Shown: piece by piece, positions 1 through 16,931 of the stretch | Numbering within the stretch: position 1 is the first letter of the stretch | Layout of the letters: each line of letters begins with the position of its first letter | Assembly (NCBI GenBank): GCA_963931865.1 | Contig: OZ007505.1 | Location: 4,534,824-4,598,823 of the forward strand | Origin: Axinella damicornis | Taxonomy: Eukaryota > Porifera > Demospongiae > Axinellida > Axinellidae | Direction: 5' to 3' | DNA: 64,000 nucleotides | The notes under the pieces: generated by a model | What the model saw: only the letters and a program-made list of their open reading frames with translations | What the model was told of the DNA's origin: nothing | Databases searched by the model: none | Program-made: the position numbers and the translations under genes

Positions 1-179
1 AACAAAACTGTGTGGGAATGATACCCTTTGGCAGGTAGCTATGATGTTTGGACTGCAATCGGTACAGGCTGAGTTCAGTGAGCTATCGCACTTCAGCAAG
101 TTTATCTCAAAACCTCAGTGTTCACACATACATGTCTACTTCGTGCACACACACATACACACAGGGATATCTAGCTAAT

Positions 180-655
180 TAACCCTTTCCCACGAACAGC
201 GATCATTTTACTCTTGAGCCCTTGAACGCACCATCATTACTGTCCTCTCAGCCTATTGGACTTGAAACTACTCCCATGATGTCGTTTCAGCCATTCTAAG
301 CACATACGTAACTCTATAACCACACCCACCGATAAACGAACTTTCAATCAAGGCTCTCGGGAAATGCCAACCTGGTGTAGCTGAATAATAGGCCTTGAAT
401 GCTGGAAATGCGGGCTCTACAAGGTGAGATGGCTCGTTTCTAAGTCCGTATATGCCAAACATGACAGAAATTGCCCTCCTGGTGCCAACCGAGGCCTTTC
501 TACAGCCGAGCCCAAACACGGCCATGTGATTGGTTCTGCATGAGGAGAATGGGTGGGACAAGGGGAGCTAGGTGGGTGGGTGCACCCAAAGGTGCAAAGG
601 ACATTGCCAAAAGTGCCATAATGAAGCTGAAAGTCTCATGACATCATAATTATGT
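180..655. repeat. Dispersed repeat family A, copy 1
   Basis: This stretch is closely similar to 38439-38885 and, inverted and shortened, to 51429-51605. Shared landmarks are a segment around GGAAATGCCAACCTG, a segment reading GCCCAAACACGGCCATG and a final AAAGTCTCATGACATCAT. One end begins TTAACCCTTT. No coding potential is seen. A non-autonomous DNA transposon is the likely nature; this is inference. Confidence 0.7.
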
Positions 656-689
656 CAATGGTGCACACACACACACACACACTGCCCAG

Positions 690-8386
<7,697 letters not shown>

Positions 8387-8494
8387 CCAGACTGAGCTGT
8401 GTTTGTGTACCACTATGAATATGAAGATATGCTCATGAGTATTCACGTCAATAATTTATGTGTTCCCCATACTATGATTACCCAACGTGCGCAT

Positions 8495-8697
8495 TAGGGA
8501 TGGGGGGAATATCTTAGTATTGGGTAAGACTTCATATCTTGGTGATTTTAATTGTCATTATTATTATCATTTTCACATTAATAGTATACAGTACTTTTGT
8601 TACAAAATTTGGCATACTGTAGCTGAAATCCATTATTATCGTTATAGTTAAGGAAATGATAATCGTCTACGAAAATTACTACTATTGTGCATCCCTA
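8495..8697. mobile_element. Possible hAT-like MITE
   Basis: The left end TTAGGGATG and right end CATCCCTAG are inverted, a terminal style known from hAT MITEs. No convincing target duplication is seen, and the interior is AT-rich. Weak call. Confidence 0.3.
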
Positions 8698-9239
8698 GTG
8701 GTTAAGCAATCAGTGTTGTCTGTCTGTCCGGACGTCCGATCATGTGGGGCAAGCCACTATCATTGTATCATTAATTTTGTTGCTGGAGCTAGCAAATAGG
8801 TACACTATACATGCTACACTGCATGTTCTCTGTACCGTACTGCACATTGTAAACAGTCCTGTGTACATATATACACACCATGTACCATTACGTAGCAGTT
8901 CACTGGTTTGGATCTCCCCAGGGGATTCCCAGGAGAGGTAAGTGGTTGGAGGCCCAAACAGGAAATGTGTACTAATTATTTCTGCCCTCTCACTGGTCAA
9001 GAGGAAATCCAAATCAACGGAAAAAGGCAGGCTGAGTCTCTCCGGGCCAGTCAACAGTCCGTCTACTGGCAGCTGAGGAACTGATTTTCTGAATGCTTTC
9101 CTCTAGAGCTGAAAGTGCAGCCAAGCAATCGATTGTAGCTAGTAGCATAGTAACCATTAGCAAACCGGCTTTGCAAAATAGCTAGCCAGGCATCAATTGA
9201 AAATTCAGTGCAGTTGGTTGTTCATCGTGCGAAACTACC

Positions 9240-10100
9240 ATGGGAACCAAGGACCCAGACAACTTCGCAGAACTGATTTCCTTGTCACTTGGATTAACCC
9301 AGGAAGCGGTTGATAACATAACAGCGTGCGATGCGAAGAACACGAAACTGCGGGACATCGAAAAAGTACCTAGCGACGTTGCATGCTCAATGTTGGGAGA
9401 AGTAACAGTCGGACAGTTTTTGAAAATGATGGATTGTATACCTATAAATCATCCTAACGATCCACTTGGAAAATATATTCAAAAATCTCTGGTGAAGGGA
9501 GTTGTAACTGGCACAATTGCTGGGCTGAGTTCAGTCGCTCTGACTGGCAGTAAGGTGGTTATTGAACAATGCGGACAGCAAGCAGTGCAAGAGGTTATCG
9601 AACAATGTGGGCAGCAAGCAGTGAAAGAGGTGGCTGAACAATGCGGACAGCAAGCAGTCAAGGAGGTTGTTGAACAATGCGGAGAGCAAGCAGTGAAAGA
9701 GGTTGTTGAACAGTGCGGACAGCAAGCAGTTAAAGAGGTTGCGGAAGAAAGTATGAAGAAAGTTGTACAAGAAGGATCAAAAGAGGCTGCAAAAAGGGGA
9801 GCTAAGTATGCATTTGGAATCGGAATTGTAGTTGAAACGATGTCGTTTTTAACAAGCGTTTACTGGGCTAGCAAAAAGTTGGAGAGATGCGAGATCAAAC
9901 CAAATGAGTTTAAGCGGCATGTAGCAAAGCGTGGTGGTGCAGCTCTTGTGTCTGTTGCAGGTAGTACAAGCGGTGCAGCCATTGGCACGGCACTAATTCC
10001 AATTCCATTTGTTGGAACGTTTATTGGTAGCGTGGTGGGTGGAGTGGTGGGTGACAATCTGGGTTCGTTCATCGGTGGTAAAGTTTATGATAATGCGTGA
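9240..10100 (+). CDS. Intronless protein with 12-residue repeats and glycine-zipper tail
   Basis: A single open frame of 286 residues starts at ATG in a good context (CTACCATGG). Three parts are visible. Residues 1-85 are a non-repetitive acidic segment containing VTVGQFLKMMDCI; this faintly resembles the end of Death-fold domains of the MyD88/IRAK type (inference, weak). Residues about 104-175 hold five near-identical 12-residue units of the type VVEQCGQQAVKE, predicted helical and each with one Cys, followed by a decayed sixth. Residues 215-286 are Gly/Ala-rich with GAAIG, GTFIG, GGVVG and FIGG spacing, the pattern of a glycine zipper or membrane hairpin; a short hydrophobic stretch IGIVVETMSFLTSVYWA precedes it. 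I do not recognise the whole protein. A membrane-inserting role is possible but unproven. AATAAA occurs at 10383-10388. Confidence 0.75.
   Translation: MGTKDPDNFAELISLSLGLTQEAVDNITACDAKNTKLRDIEKVPSDVACSMLGEVTVGQFLKMMDCIPINHPNDPLGKYIQKSLVKGVVTGTIAGLSSVALTGSKVVIEQCGQQAVQEVIEQCGQQAVKEVAEQCGQQAVKEVVEQCGEQAVKEVVEQCGQQAVKEVAEESMKKVVQEGSKEAAKRGAKYAFGIGIVVETMSFLTSVYWASKKLERCEIKPNEFKRHVAKRGGAALVSVAGSTSGAAIGTALIPIPFVGTFIGSVVGGVVGDNLGSFIGGKVYDNA
9543..9758 (+). repeat. 36-bp coding repeats
   Basis: Five near-identical units plus a diverged sixth, each containing GAACAATGCGGACAGCAAGC or a close variant. Each unit encodes 12 residues of the intronless gene. Confidence 0.9.
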
Positions 10101-10143
10101 GACCTCCATGCAGGACTGAACTTTGTGTTTTGTACATGTTCGG

Positions 10144-10290
10144 ATTCCACACTGCACATTATTGGATTGTCAATTCTACTCAGATTCATGTATACTCCTT
10201 TTCCCCCATACAATTTCTTTGTGGAATAATTTACCTAATTCTGTAGTAATTCCATTGGCACATTCAAGCACTCCCTATCCTTGTACCATT
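10144..10290 (+). mobile_element. Non-LTR retrotransposon 3' end remnant
   Basis: The plus-strand translation at about 10197-10252 reads LFPHTISLWNNLPNSVVI. The pattern FPRTIxLWNxLPxSVV is typical of the C-terminus of Jockey/CR1-type reverse transcriptase proteins. The rest of the element is missing. It lies just after the intronless gene, probably in its 3' flank. Confidence 0.55.
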
Positions 10291-10303
10291 GTACATAAGC
10301 TAA

Positions 10304-11064
10304 TTTCTTTTTGTTGGATGTATGCTCGTATTAGCTTTATGTGCTGCTCATGCATCCCTTGCTATTTTGCAAAATTCACAAAAATAAAAAAAATTCTCAC
10401 TGTGTGTGTGACAATAGTGCTCGTACACTACAAGCTGCTGCCAACTTTGATTAGTCTAGCTACTCTGTTACGTCTTGTGCTCATGCACTGGCATACAGAG
10501 TATACAGACCCTTCCACACATTCGAAAAAGAGGGTCTGGTGTTCTGAGCAACTTGTCTTGTCATGTGGAGCAGGGCCACTCTCGGATTTGAGTATAGGCA
10601 GAACAGGAAGTGACGTAGGCAATCAAGCAGATGGCCATGGCAATGTATAGCCTTGTATGTAGAGAAAGCTTGTTTCGCAGCCTGTTTTTGGCTGTCCCAA
10701 CTGTGCTAGTCTATATGTACTGATGCGTCAACCTAAGTTCCGCCATATGGCTGGCCCTGCCCCATGTGATGGCTCAAAACATGCACCGTAGACCCTAGAT
10801 TATAGCGTTCACGAAAATGTCACAAGGTTGTACCATTTTAGCCCTACCATCCCGCGTGACCTGGGAGGGAGGCTATATAGTCTTAACAACAATATTATGA
10901 GTAAGATGTATAAACATTTTAGTTATATCTGGGGGGGGGGGGGGGGGGGGGGGGGGGTAGATCAATTACTGAATTTCAGAAAAATAATACTTATGCATAG
11001 CTGGAGAGCAAGCACATAATTCTCCTTATGCACTTTTGTTCATTCCAATGTGCCTGAGCTCCCC

Positions 11065-11095
<31 letters not shown>

Positions 11096-11455
11096 ACACA
11101 CACACACATTTTAATCCTACACAAAGGCTGGGAAACTATAATTATAGGACGCCCTTGTATATGCTTCAGTGTAGTGTGGCTGTCACACTGAGGGATGTGG
11201 TAAACCGCTAAAATCATGCAACTGGGGTTTCATAATCATTAGTTGTTTCTATTGCACAATGGTAGACATTGTTCTTTGGCTGCTGCTTGAATAATGTTAG
11301 CCAAATATGTACATTACATACATCTGTAGGCATGTCCGGAGAACAGCTTTCCGTGATGTGGCATTTGGTGCACCCATCATAGTGTGATGTCTTAGTTACT
11401 ATAGCAACAACATAGCAGCACCCATGCATGCCATGGATGATCTGTTACTGTTACA
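10304..11455. other. Intergenic stretch, no gene seen
   Basis: It contains a 27-base G run (10931-10957) and a C run joined to (CA)n (11061-11107). I see no splice-compatible coding segment on either strand. Confidence 0.6.
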
Positions 11456-12349
11456 TAGTGTTGTTTTAGTTATCTAAATTTAGTTTTTGCCGAGCGCCTT
11501 AGCGCGAGGCAACTAATCGTGCAGCGTAGTCACATCACGTCTGTATTATATATATATATATATATATAATTATATATATCCGTCACACTTTAATTGCGAG
11601 GGGCAGGGGGCGGTTGCATCGCTGCGGTTTCTGTGGTCCCGATAGCCACGTGCTCGTGCACGTACTGTGCGTGCGAAATGCAGAGTTGAGAAAGAAGCGA
11701 TCTATACAGGGAAAAGGGACACTGCCTCAGAAGAGAGTAAGGCAAAGGAGAGAGAGTCTGACAGATTGACGAAGAAGCGATGACGTATACAAGGAGAGTT
11801 TAGCGGAGACAAGTAAGACAAACGTTTAGTCTAGGCCATGGTACGTACATATAGAGTGTTGACAGTGTCGAAGGGTGTGCTAACGTCTTCGTATTCTTCC
11901 TGGCAACGCTTAGCCATCTTCAACCTCAATCAGCAACTTCACACAACTTCAAACAACTAAACTTCGCACGCTGCTGGAACTGACTTTCGCACCTTCGTTT
12001 TTCTTCCACAGGAAACCACGCCTACTATTACAGATTGTGAGCGTGCGCGCGCGAGGCACAGACACTGCGCATGCGTATTCCTAGTTAGTTATAATGATTA
12101 GGTAGAAGTCGCATTGCTTACAATGTAGCCAGTTTAGTTTTAGTCTAAATCTCAAAAGGGTTAGTAAAAGCCTCTTTTAGTTTTAGTAACCACCTTTTTG
12201 GGAGTGATTTAAATATTAGTTTAGTTGTAGTTTTAATTACCACACTGATCTGAGACAGTCCTCATTTTATATTAGTTTTAATTACTAAAGTGAATTATGC
12301 CTTATTAAATGCATTATAGTTTTTGTTTTAGTTAACTAAAACAACATTG
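11456..12349. mobile_element. Non-autonomous hAT element with 8-bp target duplication
   Basis: The left end is TAGTGTTGTTTTAGTTA and the right end, on the other strand, is CAATGTTGTTTTAGTTA (15 of 17). The 894-bp element is flanked by identical 8-bp repeats CTGTTACA at 11448-11455 and 12350-12357. Terminal TAG/CAN and an 8-bp duplication are hAT hallmarks. The interior has a CpG-rich core, an AT microsatellite (11549-11579) and no transposase frame. Confidence 0.85.
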
Positions 12350-12633
12350 CTGTTACATCATCCGATGATGGGTTCTTTTTAAAGTCTCATTGTGCCCCTG
12401 CATGACTCTCTATGTTTCTGGAGTACTTCAGGCCTTGGCAATTATGCTCTTATAGCTGGTTTGACTATGCTACTAAGCCGTCAGAATCAAGGAGTGTACA
12501 AAAGTGGCCATTCTGCTTTTCTGCAAAACTACACCAGACAACGTTGACTAAACCAATAATTATTATAGTGTTTTGTTGAATCAAAGAACTGCAACTGCAA
12601 CCCCAGAGATGCCTTGTGGGTGAGTGTACCTTC

Positions 12634-12750
12634 CGGCCATTCTGCTTTCAGCTCTTTTGCCTCACCTAAATGCTGAATTCTCTACTGCACTTTTAGCTTT
12701 CAGCTCTTTTGCCTCACCTAAAATCTCTACTGCATTTTTAGCTTTCAGGT
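12634..12750. repeat. Tandem duplication of ~60 bp
   Basis: AGCTCTTTTGCCTCACCTAA and the following CTCTACTGCA-TTTTTAGCTTTCAG segment occur twice in a row with small differences. Confidence 0.8.
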
Positions 12751-12892
12751 TATCTACGTGGACTGAAACACCTGAAAGATGATTTCTAGTCCAGTTGTAC
12801 TAGAGCTAGCTGACTTACGCGGTACCGCAAAGGTCTTCCATATACGGTATAAACCAAAAGGTGTGAGGTAATACAACATGTCTTTACTAGTT

Positions 12893-12937
12893 CAATGCTC
12901 CTTCGCCGCCTTCGGCGGCTCATGCGCTCCTGGTTGC
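12893..12937. repeat. Partial copy of the 17313 palindrome family
   Basis: GCCGCCTTCGGCGGC is itself palindromic and is followed by TCATGCGCTCCTGG, the same right arm as the hairpin at 17313-17353. Confidence 0.7.
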
Positions 12938-13342
12938 ATTCAGATCACTTATCGTCCACTTATCGTCGAATAGTATTTGCCGTTGCCTCACTTGAACTCT
13001 GTATCCTGAAGCTTTTCCACGTCTGACAGGTTACTGGAGTTATGCTTGAACTTGAACTTCAGTGCTAGTTAAGTAGTAGTAGTTAAGCCAATACTAGTGT
13101 CACTGGTCTGCAACAACTGCATGGTAGCATTTAATATGGCATGGTATTACTCCCAAACATACATGCGCATGTACTAGCTACTAAGCGACATACTATATGA
13201 CTACATGCAATATCAAAAGTGGCATGCGAAGTAAAAAGGAATGTGAAATCAGCCTTGAAAGTCAGTCAGCCGAGTCAGCTACTATTGCTATAAGCTTTGA
13301 AAAATAATTGGCAAGACACCTTGCAGACAGCTACCAGTACAG

Positions 13343-15208
13343 CTACTCTGTGACATCAATGATGAGGGGGCACATGAACTCAGAGTGACGGACACCAAGG
13401 GAGTGGGAGGGGGAGGTCTTGAAGGTGATGTTACACTTCTCAGGGCTGTGAGCCCCTGGTCCGGGCTTCTTGGTGGCATCTAGAGAGTGTGTGAGTATGC
13501 AGAGATATTAATCAATGTGAAACTTGAAGTACGTGACCAATGAATCACCAGTGCATCCACTTGAAGTAGACACATCCTGTTAAACCATGCAGCAGCGAAC
13601 ATGTTGGGACAATCACCAACACAGTTTTAGAATCAGACACAAACTCTTTCACGTGATTGATTATGCATAATGCAGGTAATTATGCATGATTGCATGCCAA
13701 CGCTGGTAGGCACATAGCTATCAGGTTTCCACCAGCCCATCTACCAATGCATTCCAGACAATCAGATTGCATTCACGATTAATGAATCTTTACACTGGCA
13801 ATAATTTGTTGCCTTATAGAATTCATTGAACTTATGCAGAGGAGTGGCCTCAAGGAGATTCGCTACTGCACCTCCATGCCCAGGCTCTCGCTACTGCACC
13901 TCCATCCCCAGGCCAGGCCATTATCCAGGCTACTAATGAAGTGGAGCATGCAAAGGGAAACGTAAGTTCCTAGTGTGTGTATCACTCATTTGCTGTAGTA
14001 GCTAGTACTACGTATAATTGTCGCTAATCTCAACCTTGTGATATTTATCCTACATGTAATAGTTCTATAGTACACATACTGTACTAATAGATTGCTTATT
14101 AACCGGTCAGATTGCTATTGCAGTTGTTTTGCTGGATAAAAAGTGTAATTGAAATCCTACTTGCCTACAGCTCATTTGTAGGGTCAATTAAATGGAGTAC
14201 AGCTGAAGTTGAGAAACTGTCGGACTTGTTTTCACCTTCCATCCATGAGTATAAATAACTTAAGGCTGGTTGCATGCGCAAGGAAAAACCTGTCGATTCT
14301 TTGGTCCCAAACTTCATACCTGGCGTGGTGTCCATCTACCACATTCACACCCATTGTCCATGCTTGATCCATGACATTGACAATGACCCTACAGCCTGCT
14401 ACCAGCCACGAGTGACACTTTTTTGCTGTGGCCACCATGGTGACCTGTGTATAGCACTTGATGGACAAAATCGATGTGCTGAAAGCCACTGCAACACGGA
14501 ATGAAGTCAGGAAGTATTTGTAAATGGCTCACCTCAAGCTGTGCTACACTTCCTGATTGCAGACCATCCTATTACGTACGCTATTATTCAGATGAGCAGT
14601 GTCACTACTGTTACACTCGATCAGCTTGACTCTTATCTTTACAACAGAAACAAAATCGTATGAGGCAAATCTGAGTGTAGATTCAGGTTTGTCTTCCTAA
14701 GAGTGCCCAACTTGCAGCATGGGAAATCATATTCTGCTGGTCTACTTTCACACATGCAGCCATGATCAAAGCTATAGAGTGCAAATAAGCCTTCCACATG
14801 GTATTGGTTTCGTCAGCCAGGCCCAAGGAGTGCTGACACCACACGTTGAAGAGGAGTATCTTATGGCAATATAGCCACATGCTCACCTCCAGGCATATAG
14901 CTCCTGCCTAGCATTGAGTAGGCAGGAGATTTTCTCTGGAATGTTTCAGGAGTTGTGACCCCATACCGCCCAGGGCCAGGAGTCTTGGCATAGTCCATGT
15001 CAATCCCACCTATCTTGGGACGGCCAGGCATGGAGTAGCAGGCGGAGGACACCCGGTTTGGGATGTGGGGTCCCAGGAGGACTGGGAGAGAGTAGGAGTT
15101 GGGGGAGGGGTTGGCATCCCCTGTGCACGAGGGAAAAGGGTTGGACTTGGTAAATTTCAGCTTGCATAAAAATCAATGTGGGTATATGTTTGCAGGAAGC
15201 AAACAAAG

Positions 15209-15249
<41 letters not shown>

Positions 15250-15324
15250 GTCTATCTATCTATCTACTTTTTTATTTATCTATCTATGTATCTGTCTGTC
15301 TGTCTATCTATCTAGCTTTTTAGG

Positions 15325-15395
<71 letters not shown>

Positions 15396-16683
15396 GTGTA
15401 TGAGAAACTTTCACCGTATTATACATGAATGATGATGGGAACACGTATGTTGGTACGCATCACAGTGTAAGATTTGTACGTACTCTTCCTGTATCTGCTT
15501 CTGGACCCCATGGAGTAGGCCGGGGGATACTTCTCGCCCTGGAAACATGTTACCTTGGCTTCTGGGGCATAGGTGCCAGGACCTGGGGTCTTGAATCCAG
15601 CTAAGGTAGTACAAAGATAGAGTTACTAGCACCTGGACCTCTGCCAGCACATACATGAGGAGAACCTAGCATCTCCTACTGTTGACATACATGTAATGAC
15701 TTCTTTAATTTCAGTTAAAACAGTTACAGAAATAACCTTTTCTATCAGAGGCTCCTACATTAATATCCGGGAGAAAACTGTAATTTGTGCAATGAACAGC
15801 CAATTCACACAACAGACAAAGTTCATTTTCATAGGAAAGTGTTTAGTCTCCTTGTGTCACACATCTGTGTGAAGTTACTCGGATGGCGGCTGCAATCCCT
15901 ATAGCTGGTTTGCTACAGGATGACTTATTCAGGAGTTAACATACTTAGTTCCTTATGTCTGCTGGAGATGGAATGGTGAGGTGTTCCATCATGGCCTCTG
16001 TAGGTTATGGCTGGGTCGATGGCGTGGACTGGCCCAGGACTATGATCCTTCTTGAAAACTATGAAAAAATATATGAAGAGTAATTATTGATACAGTGAGA
16101 CTTCAAACAATCACATTATATTGAATGCAGTACTTTTTTCCCCGTTGTGCACGGTCATTCGTTTGTGATTGGCAATGTACATAGCTAGTATTATTTTGAA
16201 GCACTTATTGTCTATGGTTAGCATACCACTCGAGTTTGCATACCACCCGTGTGTATGTAGTCTGTCCTCTGCAGGGGAACATCTTTTTTAGGTTCTAATT
16301 ATGACATAGCTACAAGCCAGTAGGTTTTCCGAGGCACCCACCATGCATGAACATTTTGATTGAATCAACTCACTGGAGCTGCCCAGCTTTGTGCCGAAAG
16401 AGTAAGCAGGGTAGATGGACCTGGTGAAGTCATGGCCCTGGGCTCCAGTGAGGCTGGGCAGTTGGTAGCGGGCAGGACCAGGCCCTGTGAGAATGAGATG
16501 ATATGCGCCATTATATATAGATGGAAGTCAGCCCTGCTAGCTAGCTAAGTAGCTATAGCTACCTGCAGGCTATTACTAATTATGCCTGCAGCTATCGTGG
16601 CCTCAGCCGTAGCATTACTGGTATCACGCACCTCGCTCCATTGCAGCAATTCTGGGTCTTGCTGTCTGAGATCCGCTCGCCAT
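13343..16683 (-). CDS. CIMAP1: CIMAP1/ODF3 ciliary microtubule-associated protein
   Basis: Six exons on the minus strand, in coding order: 16683-16632, 16484-16374, 16058-15945, 15600-15484, 15120-14887 and 13479-13343 (TAG). All five introns are phase 1 and GT-AG. The 765-nt CDS gives 254 aa, the length I recall for human ODF3/CIMAP1A. The protein is built of Pro-Gly STPG/SHIPPO repeats: GPGPARYQLPSL, DHSPGPVHAIDPA, KTPGPGTYAPEA, KTPGPGRYGVTTPE and KKPGPGAHSPEK. Each is followed by an aromatic-Ser segment (PAYSFGT, PHHSISSRH, PAYSMGS, ACYSMPGR, PAYSMLGR, PSHSLGVRH). It ends in PLIIDVTE, matching the family C-terminus. Members line the inner wall of ciliary and sperm-tail doublet microtubules. 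It diverges from DAP3. Confidence 0.93.
15206..15391. repeat. (TATC)n followed by (TC)n microsatellites
   Basis: TATC units with TGTC variants run from about 15206 to 15312, then pure TC from about 15327 to 15391. They lie in a CIMAP1 intron. Confidence 0.95.
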
Positions 16684-16931
16684 GGTGCTTGCGGCCTGAG
16701 CGTCGTATGAAGTCGAGTCGATGTGCCACGCCTATCTACGCGTTCTGGGGACCTCCGCCCACTTTCACCAACAATCGCCGCGATCGAGTACGAGTCACGA
16801 TGAGACGCACTGCTCGCGCTCGCAGCCTTTTCCGACAACCTGGGGTGCTGCCAACTGTACTGTATTGCTATCCGAGTATTGTTACGGTCTGTCAGCTGTC
16901 ATAGAAACCACATTCCTTTCCCATCATGTCT
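16684..16931. promoter_or_regulatory. Candidate bidirectional promoter, CIMAP1/DAP3
   Basis: The two start codons face away from each other across 248 bp, and the interval is CpG-richer than the flanks. An X-box-like half site GGTCGCCATAGAC (minus strand, 16931-16943) overlaps the proposed DAP3 start. RFX X-boxes commonly drive ciliary genes, so it fits CIMAP1, but the second half-site is poor. No TATA box is evident. Confidence 0.5.

Noticed and set aside
9479..9770. Cys-rich antisense frames
   Set aside because: They are antisense shadows of the 36-bp coding repeats of the intronless gene.
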